A DNA stretch of 64,000 nt from Streptomyces sp. MspMP-M5 (GTDB lineage Bacteria; Actinomycetota; Actinomycetes; Streptomycetales; Streptomycetaceae), in the NCBI RefSeq assembly GCF_000373585.1, contig NZ_KB891899.1:27820-91819 (forward strand). Direction: 5' to 3'. Every line of letters starts with the position of its first letter. Positions within the stretch are counted from its first letter, which is position 1. A program made the position numbers and the translations under genes. Of the stretch, positions 1 through 9,773 are shown piece by piece. Below the pieces are notes generated by a model. The model worked only from the letters and a program-made list of their open reading frames with translations. It made no database searches and had not been told where the DNA came from.

Positions 1-2396
1 CGCTGTCGGCCTGGAGCGGTCAGAGCAGGCTCAGCATGGTGCTCACGCTCTTCGATCGCGCGGAGGTGCACCCCGACATCGACCGGGTGCTGGGCGACTT
101 CACCTCCCTGCTGCTCGTGGACCACACCCGCGCCGGCAGCTGGGAGGAGTCCGCGCGCACCTATCAGCGCAGGTTGTGGTCAGCGCTGGAGCACCGCGAG
201 ATTTCCGCTGTCGAGGTGCTGCGAGAGGTCGCGCGCCGCGGCGGCGAGGCGCAGGCCACAGTGCCGGTGGTCTTCACCAGCACGCTCGGGGTGGCGGACT
301 CCCGGATCGACCACCGGATGCCGTTCGGTCGCCGTACCTATGGGCTGTCCCGCACCCCGCAGGTACTGCTGGACCACCAGGTCTCCGAGCACGAGGGTGC
401 ACTGTTCCTCCACTGGGACGCGGCGGAGGAGCTGTTCCGCCCAGGAGTGCTGGACGCGCTGTGCGACGCGCAACTGCGGTTGCTCGATTGGCTGAGTGCC
501 GAGGACACCGACTGGGACACCCCTGTACCCGAACTGCTCCCCGCGGCGCAGCGACGGCGACGCGATGCGGTGAACGCCACCGGATCCGAGCTGAGCGGCG
601 CCACTCTGCACGCCCCGTTCTTCGCCCGGGCCGCCGCCGAGCCGGACCGTACGGCCCTGTGCTGGGGTGAGGACGGCACCATGTGCTACGGCCAACTCGC
701 CGACCGGGCACTGCGGGTGGCATCCGCACTGCACACCCGCGGCGCCTCACCGGGGAGCACCGTCGCCGTCACCCTGCCCAAGGGGCCGGACCAGATCGCC
801 GCCGTGCTGGGGGTGCTGGCGGCGGGCTGCACCTATGTTCCGGTGGGGGTCGACCAGCCCCCGTTGCGGGCCGCCCGGGTGCGCGAGAGCGCCGGCGCGC
901 GGCTGCTGCTCACCGACGGCCTGCACGAGGCAGGTCAGGCCGGGGAAGAGATCATCACCCTGGCCGAGGCACTGGCGGCGACGCCCCGGGCCGAGCCCTG
1001 CACACCGGACGACGGCACTCTCGCGTACGTGATCTACACCTCCGGTTCCACCGGGGAGCCCAAGGGCGTCGAGATCACGCACCGGGCCGCCGTGAACACC
1101 GTCGAGGACATCGGCTCCCGGTACGGCGTGGGCCCGGACGACCGGGTGCTGGCCGTCTCCGCGCTCGACTTCGACCTCTCCGTGTACGACATCTTCGGGC
1201 TGCTCGGGGCGGGGGGCGCCCTCGTCCTTCCCGACGAGGACGAACGGCGCGACGCCGCCGCCTGGTTCCGGTTGGTCGAACGCCATGGCGTCACGCTGTG
1301 GAACAGCGTCCCCGCGCTCCTCGACATGCTTCTGACCGCGGCCGGGCACCGCCCGCTGCCCGGGTCGCTGCGGCTCGCCCTGGTCTCCGGGGACTGGGTC
1401 CCCGCCGAGCTCCCGGCCCGGCTCGCCGACGCCGGGCGGGGACGCTGCCGGCTGGTCGCACTGGGCGGCGCCACAGAGGCCGCGATCTGGTCCAACGCCT
1501 ACGAGGCCCCGGACGACGGCCTGGTGCCGTCCGGGTGGACGGCACTGCCGTACGGGCGTCCGCTGCGCAATCAGAGGTACCGGGTGGTGGACGAGAGCGG
1601 ACGGGACTGCCCGGAGTGGGTGACCGGTGAACTGTGGATCGGCGGCGCGGGCGTGGCGGCCGGCTACCGCGGCGACCCGCGGCGTACCGCGGACCGCTTC
1701 GTGACCCATGACGGCAGGCGCTGGTACCGCACCGGTGACCTGGGCCGCTACTGGCCGGACGGCACCCTGGAGTTCATCGGCCGGGCGGACCAGCAGGTCA
1801 AGATCCGCGGCCACCGGATCGAACTCGGCGAGATCGAGGCCGCGTTGGGCAGCCACCCGCAGGTGCGGGTAGCGGTGGCCGCGGCGGACGGAGGCCGCCG
1901 GTTACTGGCGGCCTTCGTCCCCCACGCCGGCGAACCGCCCGCGGAGACGGAGCTGCGCGACCACCTCGCGGACCGGATCCCCGCCCACATGATCCCCGAC
2001 CGCCTGATGCCGCTCGCGGAGCTGCCGCTGTCGGCCAACGGGAAGGTGGATCGCGCGGCGGTGGTTCGCGTTGCCGGCCGCACCGATCCGGCCGGCGGCG
2101 ACGAGCAGCCGAGCGGCCCGCTGGAGCAGGAGATCGCCGGTCTCTGGGCCGCGCTGCTGGAGCGCGAGAGCGTCGGGCGTTCGGAACGCTTCCTGTCGGT
2201 GGGTGGCGACAGTCTGCTCGCCACCCGGCTGCTTGCGGCGCTGGAGGAGCGCTTCGCGGTCCGGCTGTCCCTACGGCAACTGCTCACCGCCTCCACCGTC
2301 GCCGAACAGGCGCAAATCGTCGCGGAACGCCCGGACTGCGCGCGCTCCGGTAGGCCCATGGGTGAGGCTCAGGACATGGAGGAGGGTGTGCTGTGA
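1..2396 (+). CDS. NRPS, Cy-A-PCP, cysteine-type (5' truncated by window)
   Basis: The reading frame is open from the first bases of the window, so the start lies upstream. Visible domains are the C-terminal half of a heterocyclization (Cy) domain (to about 560), a complete adenylation domain (about 600-2080) and a carrier domain (about 2100-2330). The A domain shows IYTSGSTGEPKG, FDLSVYDIFG, LGGATEAAIWS, YRTGDLGRY and LSANGKVDR; this motif set resembles the cysteine-activating A domains of PchE/PchF and HMWP2. The carrier has GGDSL, the phosphopantetheine site. No methyltransferase or epimerase is embedded in the A domain, unlike PchE. The expected role is cysteine loading and thiazoline formation. 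Its TGA overlaps the GTG of the next NRPS (GTGA), so the two are translationally coupled. Substrate is inferred from family resemblance only. Confidence 0.88.
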   Translation, partial: LSAWSGQSRLSMVLTLFDRAEVHPDIDRVLGDFTSLLLVDHTRAGSWEESARTYQRRLWSALEHREISAVEVLREVARRGGEAQATVPVVFTSTLGVADSRIDHRMPFGRRTYGLSRTPQVLLDHQVSEHEGALFLHWDAAEELFRPGVLDALCDAQLRLLDWLSAEDTDWDTPVPELLPAAQRRRRDAVNATGSELSGATLHAPFFARAAAEPDRTALCWGEDGTMCYGQLADRALRVASALHTRGASPGSTVAVTLPKGPDQIAAVLGVLAAGCTYVPVGVDQPPLRAARVRESAGARLLLTDGLHEAGQAGEEIITLAEALAATPRAEPCTPDDGTLAYVIYTSGSTGEPKGVEITHRAAVNTVEDIGSRYGVGPDDRVLAVSALDFDLSVYDIFGLLGAGGALVLPDEDERRDAAAWFRLVERHGVTLWNSVPALLDMLLTAAGHRPLPGSLRLALVSGDWVPAELPARLADAGRGRCRLVALGGATEAAIWSNAYEAPDDGLVPSGWTALPYGRPLRNQRYRVVDESGRDCPEWVTGELWIGGAGVAAGYRGDPRRTADRFVTHDGRRWYRTGDLGRYWPDGTLEFIGRADQQVKIRGHRIELGEIEAALGSHPQVRVAVAAADGGRRLLAAFVPHAGEPPAETELRDHLADRIPAHMIPDRLMPLAELPLSANGKVDRAAVVRVAGRTDPAGGDEQPSGPLEQEIAGLWAALLERESVGRSERFLSVGGDSLLATRLLAALEERFAVRLSLRQLLTASTVAEQAQIVAERPDCARSGRPMGEAQDMEEGVL

Positions 2397-5300
2397 GTGT
2401 GGATCGAGCGACCGAACCGGACGTGCTCATTGCCGAGTTCGAACGGCTGGGCGTACAGCTGTGGGCGAAGGACGGCGGGCTGCGCTACAGGGCCCCGCAG
2501 GGAGTGATGACCGAGGAACGCCTCACCCTGCTGCGTACCCATAAGGAGACCCTGCTGCGGGCCCTGGAGCGGCCGCCGGAGCCGGCAGCGGTGCGGCCGG
2601 ATCCCGCCCACCGGTACGCCCCCTTTCCGCTCACCGACGTGCAGGCCGCCTATCTGCTGGGCCGGGGCGCGGCGTACGAGTACGGCGGCGTGGGCTGTCA
2701 CGGCTACGGCGAGATCGTCCACGCCGAGCTGGACACCGCTCGGATGGAGGCCGCCTGGAACCGCTTGATCCGACGCCACGACATGCTGCGCGCCGTGCTC
2801 GACCCCGGTGGCTCCCAGCAGGTACTGCGCGAGGTGCCCGACTTCCGGATCGCGGAGACCGATGCGTCCGTCGCGCCCGCGCAGGAGGCCGAACGGGCGC
2901 TGCGTGACGTCCGCGCCGAGATGGACCACCGCCTCTACCGGCCCGAGGAATGGCCGCTGTTCGACCTGCACATCACCAGGCTCCCCGACCGGGCCGTGCT
3001 GCACCTCTCCATCGACTTCTTGATCTGCGACTTCGTCAGCCTCCACGTACTCCTCGACGAGCTGCACACGCTCTATGAGGATCCCGCGCGGGAACTCCCG
3101 GAGCATGGCACCCAGTTCCGTGACCATCTGCTCGCGGCGCGAGTGCAGCGGGACAGCAGTCGATACGAGACGGACCGCGGATACTGGTACGACCGCATCG
3201 ACACGCTGCCTCCCGCCCCCGAACTGCCGCTCGCCCCACGGCAGGAGACGGCCCGGCCGCGGTTCCGCCGCCATCAGGCCGTGCTCGGCATCGAGGAGTG
3301 GGCCGGGCTGCGCCGCCGCGCCGCGGCCAACGGGCTCACCCTCTCCGGCGCCGTGCTCGCCGCGTACGCCGAGGTGCTGGCGCGGTGGAGCAGGCGTCCG
3401 GACTTCTGCCTCAACCTCACGCTGCTCAATCGTCCCGCCACCCACCCGGACCTCCCACGCCTGGTGGGCGACTTCACCTCGGTGAGCCTGCTGGAGGTGC
3501 GCGGCGGTGCGGGCAGCTTCGCCGTCCGCGCCGGGCAGCTCCAGGAGCGGCTCTGGCAGGATCTCGATCACCAGCTGTGCACCGGTGTGGAGGTGATCCG
3601 GGAGATCTCCCGACGGCACGGCGCCGACGCCGCGCTGATGCCGGTCGTCTTCACCAGCGCCATAGGCCTCGGTGACGCGACACCTCGACGCGCGGGCGTG
3701 GATGTCGAGCTGGGGGAGGGGATCAGCCAGACCCCGCAGGTGTGGATCGACTGCCAGAACGCCGAACGCGGCGGTGGCCTCGCCACCAACTGGGACGTGC
3801 GCGAAGGGGTGTTGCCCGACGGTGTGGCCGAGGAGATGTTCCGCGCCTATGAGGCGCTGCTGCGCCGCCTCGCCACCGACGACACCGTATGGGAGGACGA
3901 CGACCCTGTGCCGCTCCCGGCCGCGCAGCGCGAGCGGCGCGCCGCGTACAACGACACCGCGGCCGACGAGGCCGGCATGCTGCTGCACGAACCGGTGGTG
4001 CGGCAGGCGCAGCGCACCCCCGGGCGTCCGGCTGTCATTACGACCGATATCACCCTCACCTACGGTGAACTCCTCGGCGCCGCCACCCGTACCGCCCGCC
4101 GGCTCGCCCATCGCGGAGCCAGGCCCGGCAGCCACGTCGCCGTGGTGATGGACAAGGGCTGGGAACAGGTGGTCGGCGTGCTCGCCGTGCTGCTGACCGG
4201 CGCCGCCTATCTCCCCGTCGACACCCATCAGCCCGCCGCCCGCCGCGACGCCATGCTCCGCGGCGCGGGAATCCGCCTCGTGCTGACCCAGGACCATCAC
4301 CTGACCGGGGCGGAGTGGCCGGAGGGCGTCGAGCCGCTCACGGTGGACCCACCCGCTGGACCGGAGGTCCCGGAGCCCGCCCCGTGCGGCGGCCCGGACG
4401 ACCTGGCGTACACCATCTACACCTCCGGATCGACCGGCTCCCCGAAGGGCGTCATGATCAGCCACCGGGGCGCGGTCAACACCGTCGCGGAGATCAACCG
4501 CCGCTTCTGCGTGGGTCAGGAGGACCGGGTGCTGGGCCTCGCGGCGCTCGGCTTCGATCTGTCGGTCTGGGACATCTTCGGTCCGCTGGCGGTCGGCGGA
4601 GCGCTGGTTCTGCCCGATGCCGACCGGCGCGGTGACCCCTCGCACTGGGCGGCCCTCGCCGAGGAGCACGGCGTCACCGTCTGGAACTCCGTGCCCGCGC
4701 AGATGCAGATGCTCCACGACTACCTCGCCACCCCCACCGCGGGCGGCGCCGGGCGGCTGCGGCTCGCGCTGCTCTCCGGCGACTGGATCCCGGTGCCCCT
4801 CCCGGACGCGATCCGCGGCGCGGTACCCGGGATCGAGGTCGTCTCGCTCGGCGGTGCCACCGAGGCGTCGATCTGGTCGATCTGTCATCCGGTGGGTGAG
4901 GTGCCCGCGCACTGGACAAGCATTCCCTACGGCCGTCCGCTGTCCAACCAGCGGTTCTACGTGCTCGACCAGCGGATGCGCGACTGTCCGGACTGGGCGA
5001 CCGGGGAGCTGTACATCGGCGGAACCGGGCTCGCCGAGGGCTACCTCGGCGACGCCGAGCGGACCGCCGAGCGCTTCGTCCGGCATCCCCGCACCGGGGA
5101 ACGGCTTTACCGCACCGGGGACCTGGGACGCCATCTGCCCGGCGGCGACATCGAGTTCCTCGGCCGGGAGGACGCGCAGGTCAAGATCCGCGGTCATCGC
5201 ATCGAACTCGCCGAGGTCGAGTCCGCTCTCCAGGCCGCCGACGGAGTGGGCACCGCGGCCGTGGTCGCCGTCGGGGAACACCCCCTGGAGCGGCGGCTGG

Positions 5301-7513
5301 CCGCCTTCGTCGAGCCGGCGCGGGTACCCGCCCATGAGGACCCCGCACAGACCGGTAACGCCGTGCGGGCCGCACTCCGCGTCGGGGACGCGCTGCTGAC
5401 CCAGGTGGACCGCGAGCGGTATCTGCGTTACACCGAGCGGCTGGACCGGGCCGCCCTGTCCGCCATGCTCGGCACCCTGTGTGGCCGCGGATTGTTCACT
5501 ACCCCTGGCGCCGCTCACTCCCTGGACGAGGTGTACACCCGTACCGGTGCCCCCACCGAACGGCGGCGGCTGCTCCGGCGCTGGCTGGACGCCCTCGTCC
5601 GGGAGGGACTGCTGGAGCGGGACCCGGACACCGGCCGTCATCGCCGTCCGGTCACGGACCGGCACGGTACCGGTCTCTCCCGGGTGGACGGCGATTGGCG
5701 GCTGCTCGCACAGGAGGCCGAGGCGCTGGGCGAGGACCCGGCGCTGCTGGACTACTTCCGCGCCTGCGCCGACAGACTGCCCGAACTCCTCGGTGCCGAG
5801 GGCGACCCGGTGCGGTTGCTCTTCCCCGAGGGCCGGCTCGATGTGTCCGCGCAGCTGTACGAGAAGGCACTGTTCAACCGCTGGGCCCACACCGTGGCCG
5901 CACGGCTGGTGGGTGAAGCCGCCGCCGTCGCGCGCGGGCCGGTGCGGGTGCTGGAGGTCGGCGCCGGCGGGGGCGGCACCACCGCTGCCGTGCTGGAGGC
6001 GCTGGAGAGTGCCGGTGCGGACTACGACTATCTCTGCACCGATCTCTCGCCGTTCTTCCTGGACGCCGTGCGGGAGCGGTTCCCCGGCAACCCGCGGCTG
6101 CGCTGCCGCGTCTACGACCTGGACGCCGACTTCCGTCCCCAGGGACTCGATCCCAACTCCTTCGACCTGGTCGTCGCCGGGGACGTGCTGCACGCCACCC
6201 GGGACATCGGCCGGGTCCTTGACTCCCTCCGCGAACTTCTCGCGCCCGGCGGCCTGTTGACGCTGCTGGAGATGGGTCGCGACCACTACCAGATGATGAC
6301 CTCGCTGGAGCTGATGATCCGCACCGGACCGGACGGCGCGGACTTCACCGACCTGCGCGCCGGACACGACCAGGTGTTCCTGACTCCCGGACAGTGGCGG
6401 CGGAAGCTCACCGAGGCCGGCGGTAGCGACATCCAGGTGCTGCCCGAGGAGGGCGATGTCTTCCTCGGGGAACTCGGCATGCACGTGTTCACCGCACGCT
6501 TCAAGACCGACCGGGCCCCGATCGATCCTCGGCGGCTGCTGGACGACGCGGCCGGCCTGCTGCCCCGCTACATGCTTCCCGCCACGGTCGAGATCAGCGA
6601 CCATCTGCCGCTGACCGCCAACGGCAAGGTCGACCGCAACCGGCTGATCGCGCGTGCCGTCCTCCCGCAGGAGGACGCCGGGACCGCTGGCGGAGCTCCC
6701 CCGGAGGGCGAGCTGGAGATGGCGATCGCCGCCGTCTGGAGCGAGGTGCTGGCCCGCGACACCGTGGGCCGGGACCAGAACTTCTTCACGCTGGGCGGTG
6801 ATTCGCTGCTCGCAGCGAAGCTCGCCGGACGGCTCCTGGAACGGATACCGCAGATCGAGGGCCGGTACTTCGACGAGCTGCTGCGCGAGGTCCTCGACCA
6901 CCCCACGGTCGCCGGGCTCGCGGACCGGTTCACCGGCGCGTCCGGCGCGCAGGAGGACAGCGCGCCACGATGGGAGGCGCACTGGTGGAACGAGGAGTGC
7001 GACGGAATGCCGCTGGTGCTGCTGCACGACGGAGCCGGGGGCCCGGAAGAGGTCCATGCGGAGGTCGCCGCGGGCGTTGGACGGCCGGTCCTCGCACTGG
7101 TCCCGGCCGGGCTGCCCACCGCGGAGCCGGACGGTCTGTTGGAGTGGGCCGCCGACGCGTGTGTACAACGGCTGCTGGACGAGGGTGTGTGGGAAGCGGA
7201 TCTGCGCGGTCACGGAGTGGGTGGACTGCTGGCCGTCGCAGTCGGGAGCCAGCTCACCGAGGCGGGCGGAGAGGTCGGCACCCTCACCGTGCTGGGCTCC
7301 TGCCCGCCGGACGGCGCCGTGCCCGGCCAGGCCCCCGACCGGGACGCGCTGCTGAAGGCCGCCGAGGGGTACCGTCCGCCGCTCTACCCCGGCGACTTGA
7401 CCTTCCTGTATCCGCCGGGCACGCCGGCGGTCGCGGCCGACACCTGGCGCCCGCTGTGCCTCGGCGACGTCCGCGTCGTCGAGGAGCCGGCCCCGGGAGA
7501 GGGGCCCGCATGA
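2393..7513 (+). CDS. NRPS, docking-Cy-A(MT)-PCP-degenerate TE
   Basis: This 1706-residue protein resembles PchF. Residues 1-55 look like a TubC-type N-terminal docking domain. The Cy domain follows (about 75-500) with PFPLTDVQAAYLLGR and the Cy signature DFLICD. The A domain (about 540-940) has YTSGSTGSPKG, FDLSVWDIFG and LGGATEASIWS, again cysteine-like. A SAM methyltransferase (VLEVGAGGGG near 1186) is inserted before the last A motif (LTANGKVDR near 1407). The carrier has GGDSLLAAK near 1468. The C-terminal 180 residues resemble a thioesterase, but the nucleophile elbow reads GHGVGG, with Gly (about 1608) where Ser is expected, and the domain ends without an obvious catalytic His. It should add and methylate a second thiazoline unit; whether the MT acts on C or N cannot be told. 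GGAGG precedes the GTG start. Confidence 0.9.
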   Translation: MSVDRATEPDVLIAEFERLGVQLWAKDGGLRYRAPQGVMTEERLTLLRTHKETLLRALERPPEPAAVRPDPAHRYAPFPLTDVQAAYLLGRGAAYEYGGVGCHGYGEIVHAELDTARMEAAWNRLIRRHDMLRAVLDPGGSQQVLREVPDFRIAETDASVAPAQEAERALRDVRAEMDHRLYRPEEWPLFDLHITRLPDRAVLHLSIDFLICDFVSLHVLLDELHTLYEDPARELPEHGTQFRDHLLAARVQRDSSRYETDRGYWYDRIDTLPPAPELPLAPRQETARPRFRRHQAVLGIEEWAGLRRRAAANGLTLSGAVLAAYAEVLARWSRRPDFCLNLTLLNRPATHPDLPRLVGDFTSVSLLEVRGGAGSFAVRAGQLQERLWQDLDHQLCTGVEVIREISRRHGADAALMPVVFTSAIGLGDATPRRAGVDVELGEGISQTPQVWIDCQNAERGGGLATNWDVREGVLPDGVAEEMFRAYEALLRRLATDDTVWEDDDPVPLPAAQRERRAAYNDTAADEAGMLLHEPVVRQAQRTPGRPAVITTDITLTYGELLGAATRTARRLAHRGARPGSHVAVVMDKGWEQVVGVLAVLLTGAAYLPVDTHQPAARRDAMLRGAGIRLVLTQDHHLTGAEWPEGVEPLTVDPPAGPEVPEPAPCGGPDDLAYTIYTSGSTGSPKGVMISHRGAVNTVAEINRRFCVGQEDRVLGLAALGFDLSVWDIFGPLAVGGALVLPDADRRGDPSHWAALAEEHGVTVWNSVPAQMQMLHDYLATPTAGGAGRLRLALLSGDWIPVPLPDAIRGAVPGIEVVSLGGATEASIWSICHPVGEVPAHWTSIPYGRPLSNQRFYVLDQRMRDCPDWATGELYIGGTGLAEGYLGDAERTAERFVRHPRTGERLYRTGDLGRHLPGGDIEFLGREDAQVKIRGHRIELAEVESALQAADGVGTAAVVAVGEHPLERRLAAFVEPARVPAHEDPAQTGNAVRAALRVGDALLTQVDRERYLRYTERLDRAALSAMLGTLCGRGLFTTPGAAHSLDEVYTRTGAPTERRRLLRRWLDALVREGLLERDPDTGRHRRPVTDRHGTGLSRVDGDWRLLAQEAEALGEDPALLDYFRACADRLPELLGAEGDPVRLLFPEGRLDVSAQLYEKALFNRWAHTVAARLVGEAAAVARGPVRVLEVGAGGGGTTAAVLEALESAGADYDYLCTDLSPFFLDAVRERFPGNPRLRCRVYDLDADFRPQGLDPNSFDLVVAGDVLHATRDIGRVLDSLRELLAPGGLLTLLEMGRDHYQMMTSLELMIRTGPDGADFTDLRAGHDQVFLTPGQWRRKLTEAGGSDIQVLPEEGDVFLGELGMHVFTARFKTDRAPIDPRRLLDDAAGLLPRYMLPATVEISDHLPLTANGKVDRNRLIARAVLPQEDAGTAGGAPPEGELEMAIAAVWSEVLARDTVGRDQNFFTLGGDSLLAAKLAGRLLERIPQIEGRYFDELLREVLDHPTVAGLADRFTGASGAQEDSAPRWEAHWWNEECDGMPLVLLHDGAGGPEEVHAEVAAGVGRPVLALVPAGLPTAEPDGLLEWAADACVQRLLDEGVWEADLRGHGVGGLLAVAVGSQLTEAGGEVGTLTVLGSCPPDGAVPGQAPDRDALLKAAEGYRPPLYPGDLTFLYPPGTPAVAADTWRPLCLGDVRVVEEPAPGEGPA

Positions 7514-8634
7514 CCGCCGGGCCTCCGCTGGTAGCGGTGCTCGGCGCCGGCGGCGCCGTCGGGGCCGCCGCCACCACGGTGCTCCAGGACCTCGCTGTCC
7601 GGGCTCCGTTGCGACTGCGCGTCGGTGCCAGGACCGCCGACCGCGCCCGGCGCGCCGCTGCGGTAGCGGGACAGGGAGCCGAGGGCCGCGCGGTGGACGC
7701 CACCGATCCGCGGAGCCTCGCCGAGTTCGCCGAGGGTTGCACGCTGCTCCTCAACTGTGCGGGGCCGGCGACCCGGTTGCAGCAGACAGTTGTCCGGGCG
7801 GCAGCGGCAGCGGGGGTGCACCTCGTGGACGCCGCGGACGGCAGCGGTGCGATGGCCGGGCGGTGCGCGGTCTTCGGTGCGGGGCTCTCCCCGGGACTCA
7901 CCGGGCTGCTCCCGCGCCAGCTGCTCGGCCCCTCCCCGGCACCCGGGACCCGGCTCACCGGATACGTCGGCGGGCTGGACCACTTCACCCGCTCCGCAGC
8001 CCTCGACTACGTGGCCGGTCTGAGTGCCTCGGCGGAGGGCGCCCCGCTCGCCGGCTGGCGCGACGGACGGCGCGTGGAGCGAGCCCTGGAACCGCTGAGC
8101 GATGTCCGGCTGCCGTACTTCCCGCGACGGGTGGTCGCCCGGCCGTTTCTCAGCGGTGAGACCGAGCGGCTGGCCCGCACGGCACGACTGGCGGCTGTGG
8201 ACTGGTACAGCGTCTTCGACGGCCCACAGGTGCTGGCCGCACTCGCCAGGCTCCAGCCGGGTGCCGGGCCTGGTGAGCTGGACGCCGCCGCGGACGCGGT
8301 GAGTGCCGCAGCCGAGATCGATCTCTTCGGGCGCGATGCCTACCAACTGCTCCTGCTCCGCTGTGAAGGACCCGCGGGTTCCCGGGAGTTGGTCCTGCGG
8401 GCTCCTGGCGCGAGCGAGCTGACCGGAGCCCTGGCCGCGGTGGCGGCCGTCGAGGTCCTGGCCGGGCGGGTACCGACTGGGCCCCACCGCGCCGCCGAGG
8501 TCCTGGACCCGGACACGGTCACCGCAGTGCTGGCCGCGCTACCGGGCATCTCCGTACGGGAGTCCGCCGACGAGGAGAGCACCGCCACCGCACCGCCGGT
8601 AGCGGCGGAACAGGTCGAGGAAGGCCGGGTGTGA
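7510..8634 (+). CDS. Saccharopine dehydrogenase-like NAD(P)-binding protein
   Basis: This 374-residue protein begins with a Rossmann nucleotide-binding loop (VLGAGGAVGAAA) and continues with an LLNCAGPATR segment typical of the saccharopine dehydrogenase/enoyl-reductase-like group. The rest has no catalytic motif I recognise. It overlaps the NRPS stop by ATGA and the thiazolinyl imide reductase start by GTGA, so it is made with the cysteine assembly line. A redox step on the thiazoline intermediate or on a bound thioester is a reasonable inference, but the substrate is unknown. Confidence 0.75.
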   Translation: MTAGPPLVAVLGAGGAVGAAATTVLQDLAVRAPLRLRVGARTADRARRAAAVAGQGAEGRAVDATDPRSLAEFAEGCTLLLNCAGPATRLQQTVVRAAAAAGVHLVDAADGSGAMAGRCAVFGAGLSPGLTGLLPRQLLGPSPAPGTRLTGYVGGLDHFTRSAALDYVAGLSASAEGAPLAGWRDGRRVERALEPLSDVRLPYFPRRVVARPFLSGETERLARTARLAAVDWYSVFDGPQVLAALARLQPGAGPGELDAAADAVSAAAEIDLFGRDAYQLLLLRCEGPAGSRELVLRAPGASELTGALAAVAAVEVLAGRVPTGPHRAAEVLDPDTVTAVLAALPGISVRESADEESTATAPPVAAEQVEEGRV

Positions 8635-9773
8635 CGATGAAGGTCGTGGTCTGTGGCACCAAGTTCGGGCAGGTCTACCTGGAGGCGTTCCGTGGCGCCA
8701 CCGGCCCGTACGAACTGGCCGGGGTCGTCGGGAGCGGCAGCGGCCGGTCCCGGGCCTGCGCCGAGCACTACGGGGTCCCGCTCTACACCCGGGTCCAGGA
8801 CGTGCCGGGCGAGGTGGAGGCGGCGTGCGTGGTGGTCGGTTCCGGGCTGCTCGGGGGCCCCGGGGCGCAGCTCGCGAAGGAGTTCATGGACCGAGGGATC
8901 CACGTGCTCCAGGAGCATCCCCTGCACCATGACGAACTCGCCGACTGTCTGCGGCACGCCCATCGCAGCGGCGTGCAGTACCGGCTCAACTCCTTCTACC
9001 CGCACCTCGCCCCGGTGCGCCGCTTCCTGGCCGCCGCACGGGAACTGCTGCGATTGCGGCCCGTACTGTACGTGGACGCCGCCTGCGGCTTCCAGGTCGC
9101 CTACGCGCTGTTCGACATCGTCGGCCGGTCGCTGGGCGGGTTGCGCTCCTGGGCCCTGTCCGAACACCCGCAACTGCCGTCCGTGGTCCGGCGCATGACC
9201 GCGCTGGAGGTACCGTTCCGCAGCGTGGACGCGGTGCTCGGCGGTGTCCCGGCGACGGTACGGATCCAGAACCAGATGGACCCCAGCGACCCGGACAATT
9301 ACGCGCATCTGCTGCACCGTGTCACCCTCGGCACCGAAGCTGGCAGCCTGACCCTGGTGGCCACCCACGGGCCGGTTGTGTGGAGCCCACGCCCGGACTT
9401 TCCGCACGACGTCCGGGACCCGTCCGCCGCGCCGCACTTCGCGGTGGGCAAGGAGCCCGACCCGCACCTGACGGTGGGCAGTGGCCGGATCATCGGGCCC
9501 GCCGGCACACCCGGCTATCACGAGATCTTCCACTCGGTGTGGCCGGCCGGGGTGCGTACCGCGCTGGACGAGTTGCGCGCGGCGGTGCGCGCCGGGGAGG
9601 ATCCCCGGCGCGCCGGCCAGTACGCCCTTGCGCTGTGCCGACTCTGGCAGGAGGTCACCGAACGGCTCGGTCCGCCGGAGCTGATCCGCGCCGAACGGCC
9701 GCGCCCTCTGGGCCCCGACGAGATCGCCCTGCTGGAGAAGGCGGCCGGCGCTCCGGAAGCGGGCGCTCGCTGA
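8631..9773 (+). CDS. Thiazolinyl imide reductase (Gfo/Idh/MocA fold)
   Basis: This 380-residue protein has the N-terminal VVVCGTKFGQVYLEAF of the PchG/Irp3 family rather than the usual GxGxxG, followed by QEHPLHHDELADC, which matches the conserved block of these reductases. The family reduces a carrier-bound thiazoline to thiazolidine with NADPH. Placement directly after two Cy-A-PCP proteins supports that role. The GTG start overlaps the previous stop; an ATG two codons later (8637) is an alternative start. The stop overlaps the ATG of the next gene. Confidence 0.87.
   Translation: MTMKVVVCGTKFGQVYLEAFRGATGPYELAGVVGSGSGRSRACAEHYGVPLYTRVQDVPGEVEAACVVVGSGLLGGPGAQLAKEFMDRGIHVLQEHPLHHDELADCLRHAHRSGVQYRLNSFYPHLAPVRRFLAAARELLRLRPVLYVDAACGFQVAYALFDIVGRSLGGLRSWALSEHPQLPSVVRRMTALEVPFRSVDAVLGGVPATVRIQNQMDPSDPDNYAHLLHRVTLGTEAGSLTLVATHGPVVWSPRPDFPHDVRDPSAAPHFAVGKEPDPHLTVGSGRIIGPAGTPGYHEIFHSVWPAGVRTALDELRAAVRAGEDPRRAGQYALALCRLWQEVTERLGPPELIRAERPRPLGPDEIALLEKAAGAPEAGAR

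Noticed and set aside
747..1856. Minus-strand 369-codon frame opposite the first NRPS
   Set aside because: Shadow of the adenylation domain; no motif or plausible ribosome site.
2369..7213. A 1614-codon open frame on the minus strand opposite the second NRPS
   Set aside because: It is a GC-bias shadow of the NRPS. It has no recognisable domains, while the plus strand has full NRPS motifs across the same bases.
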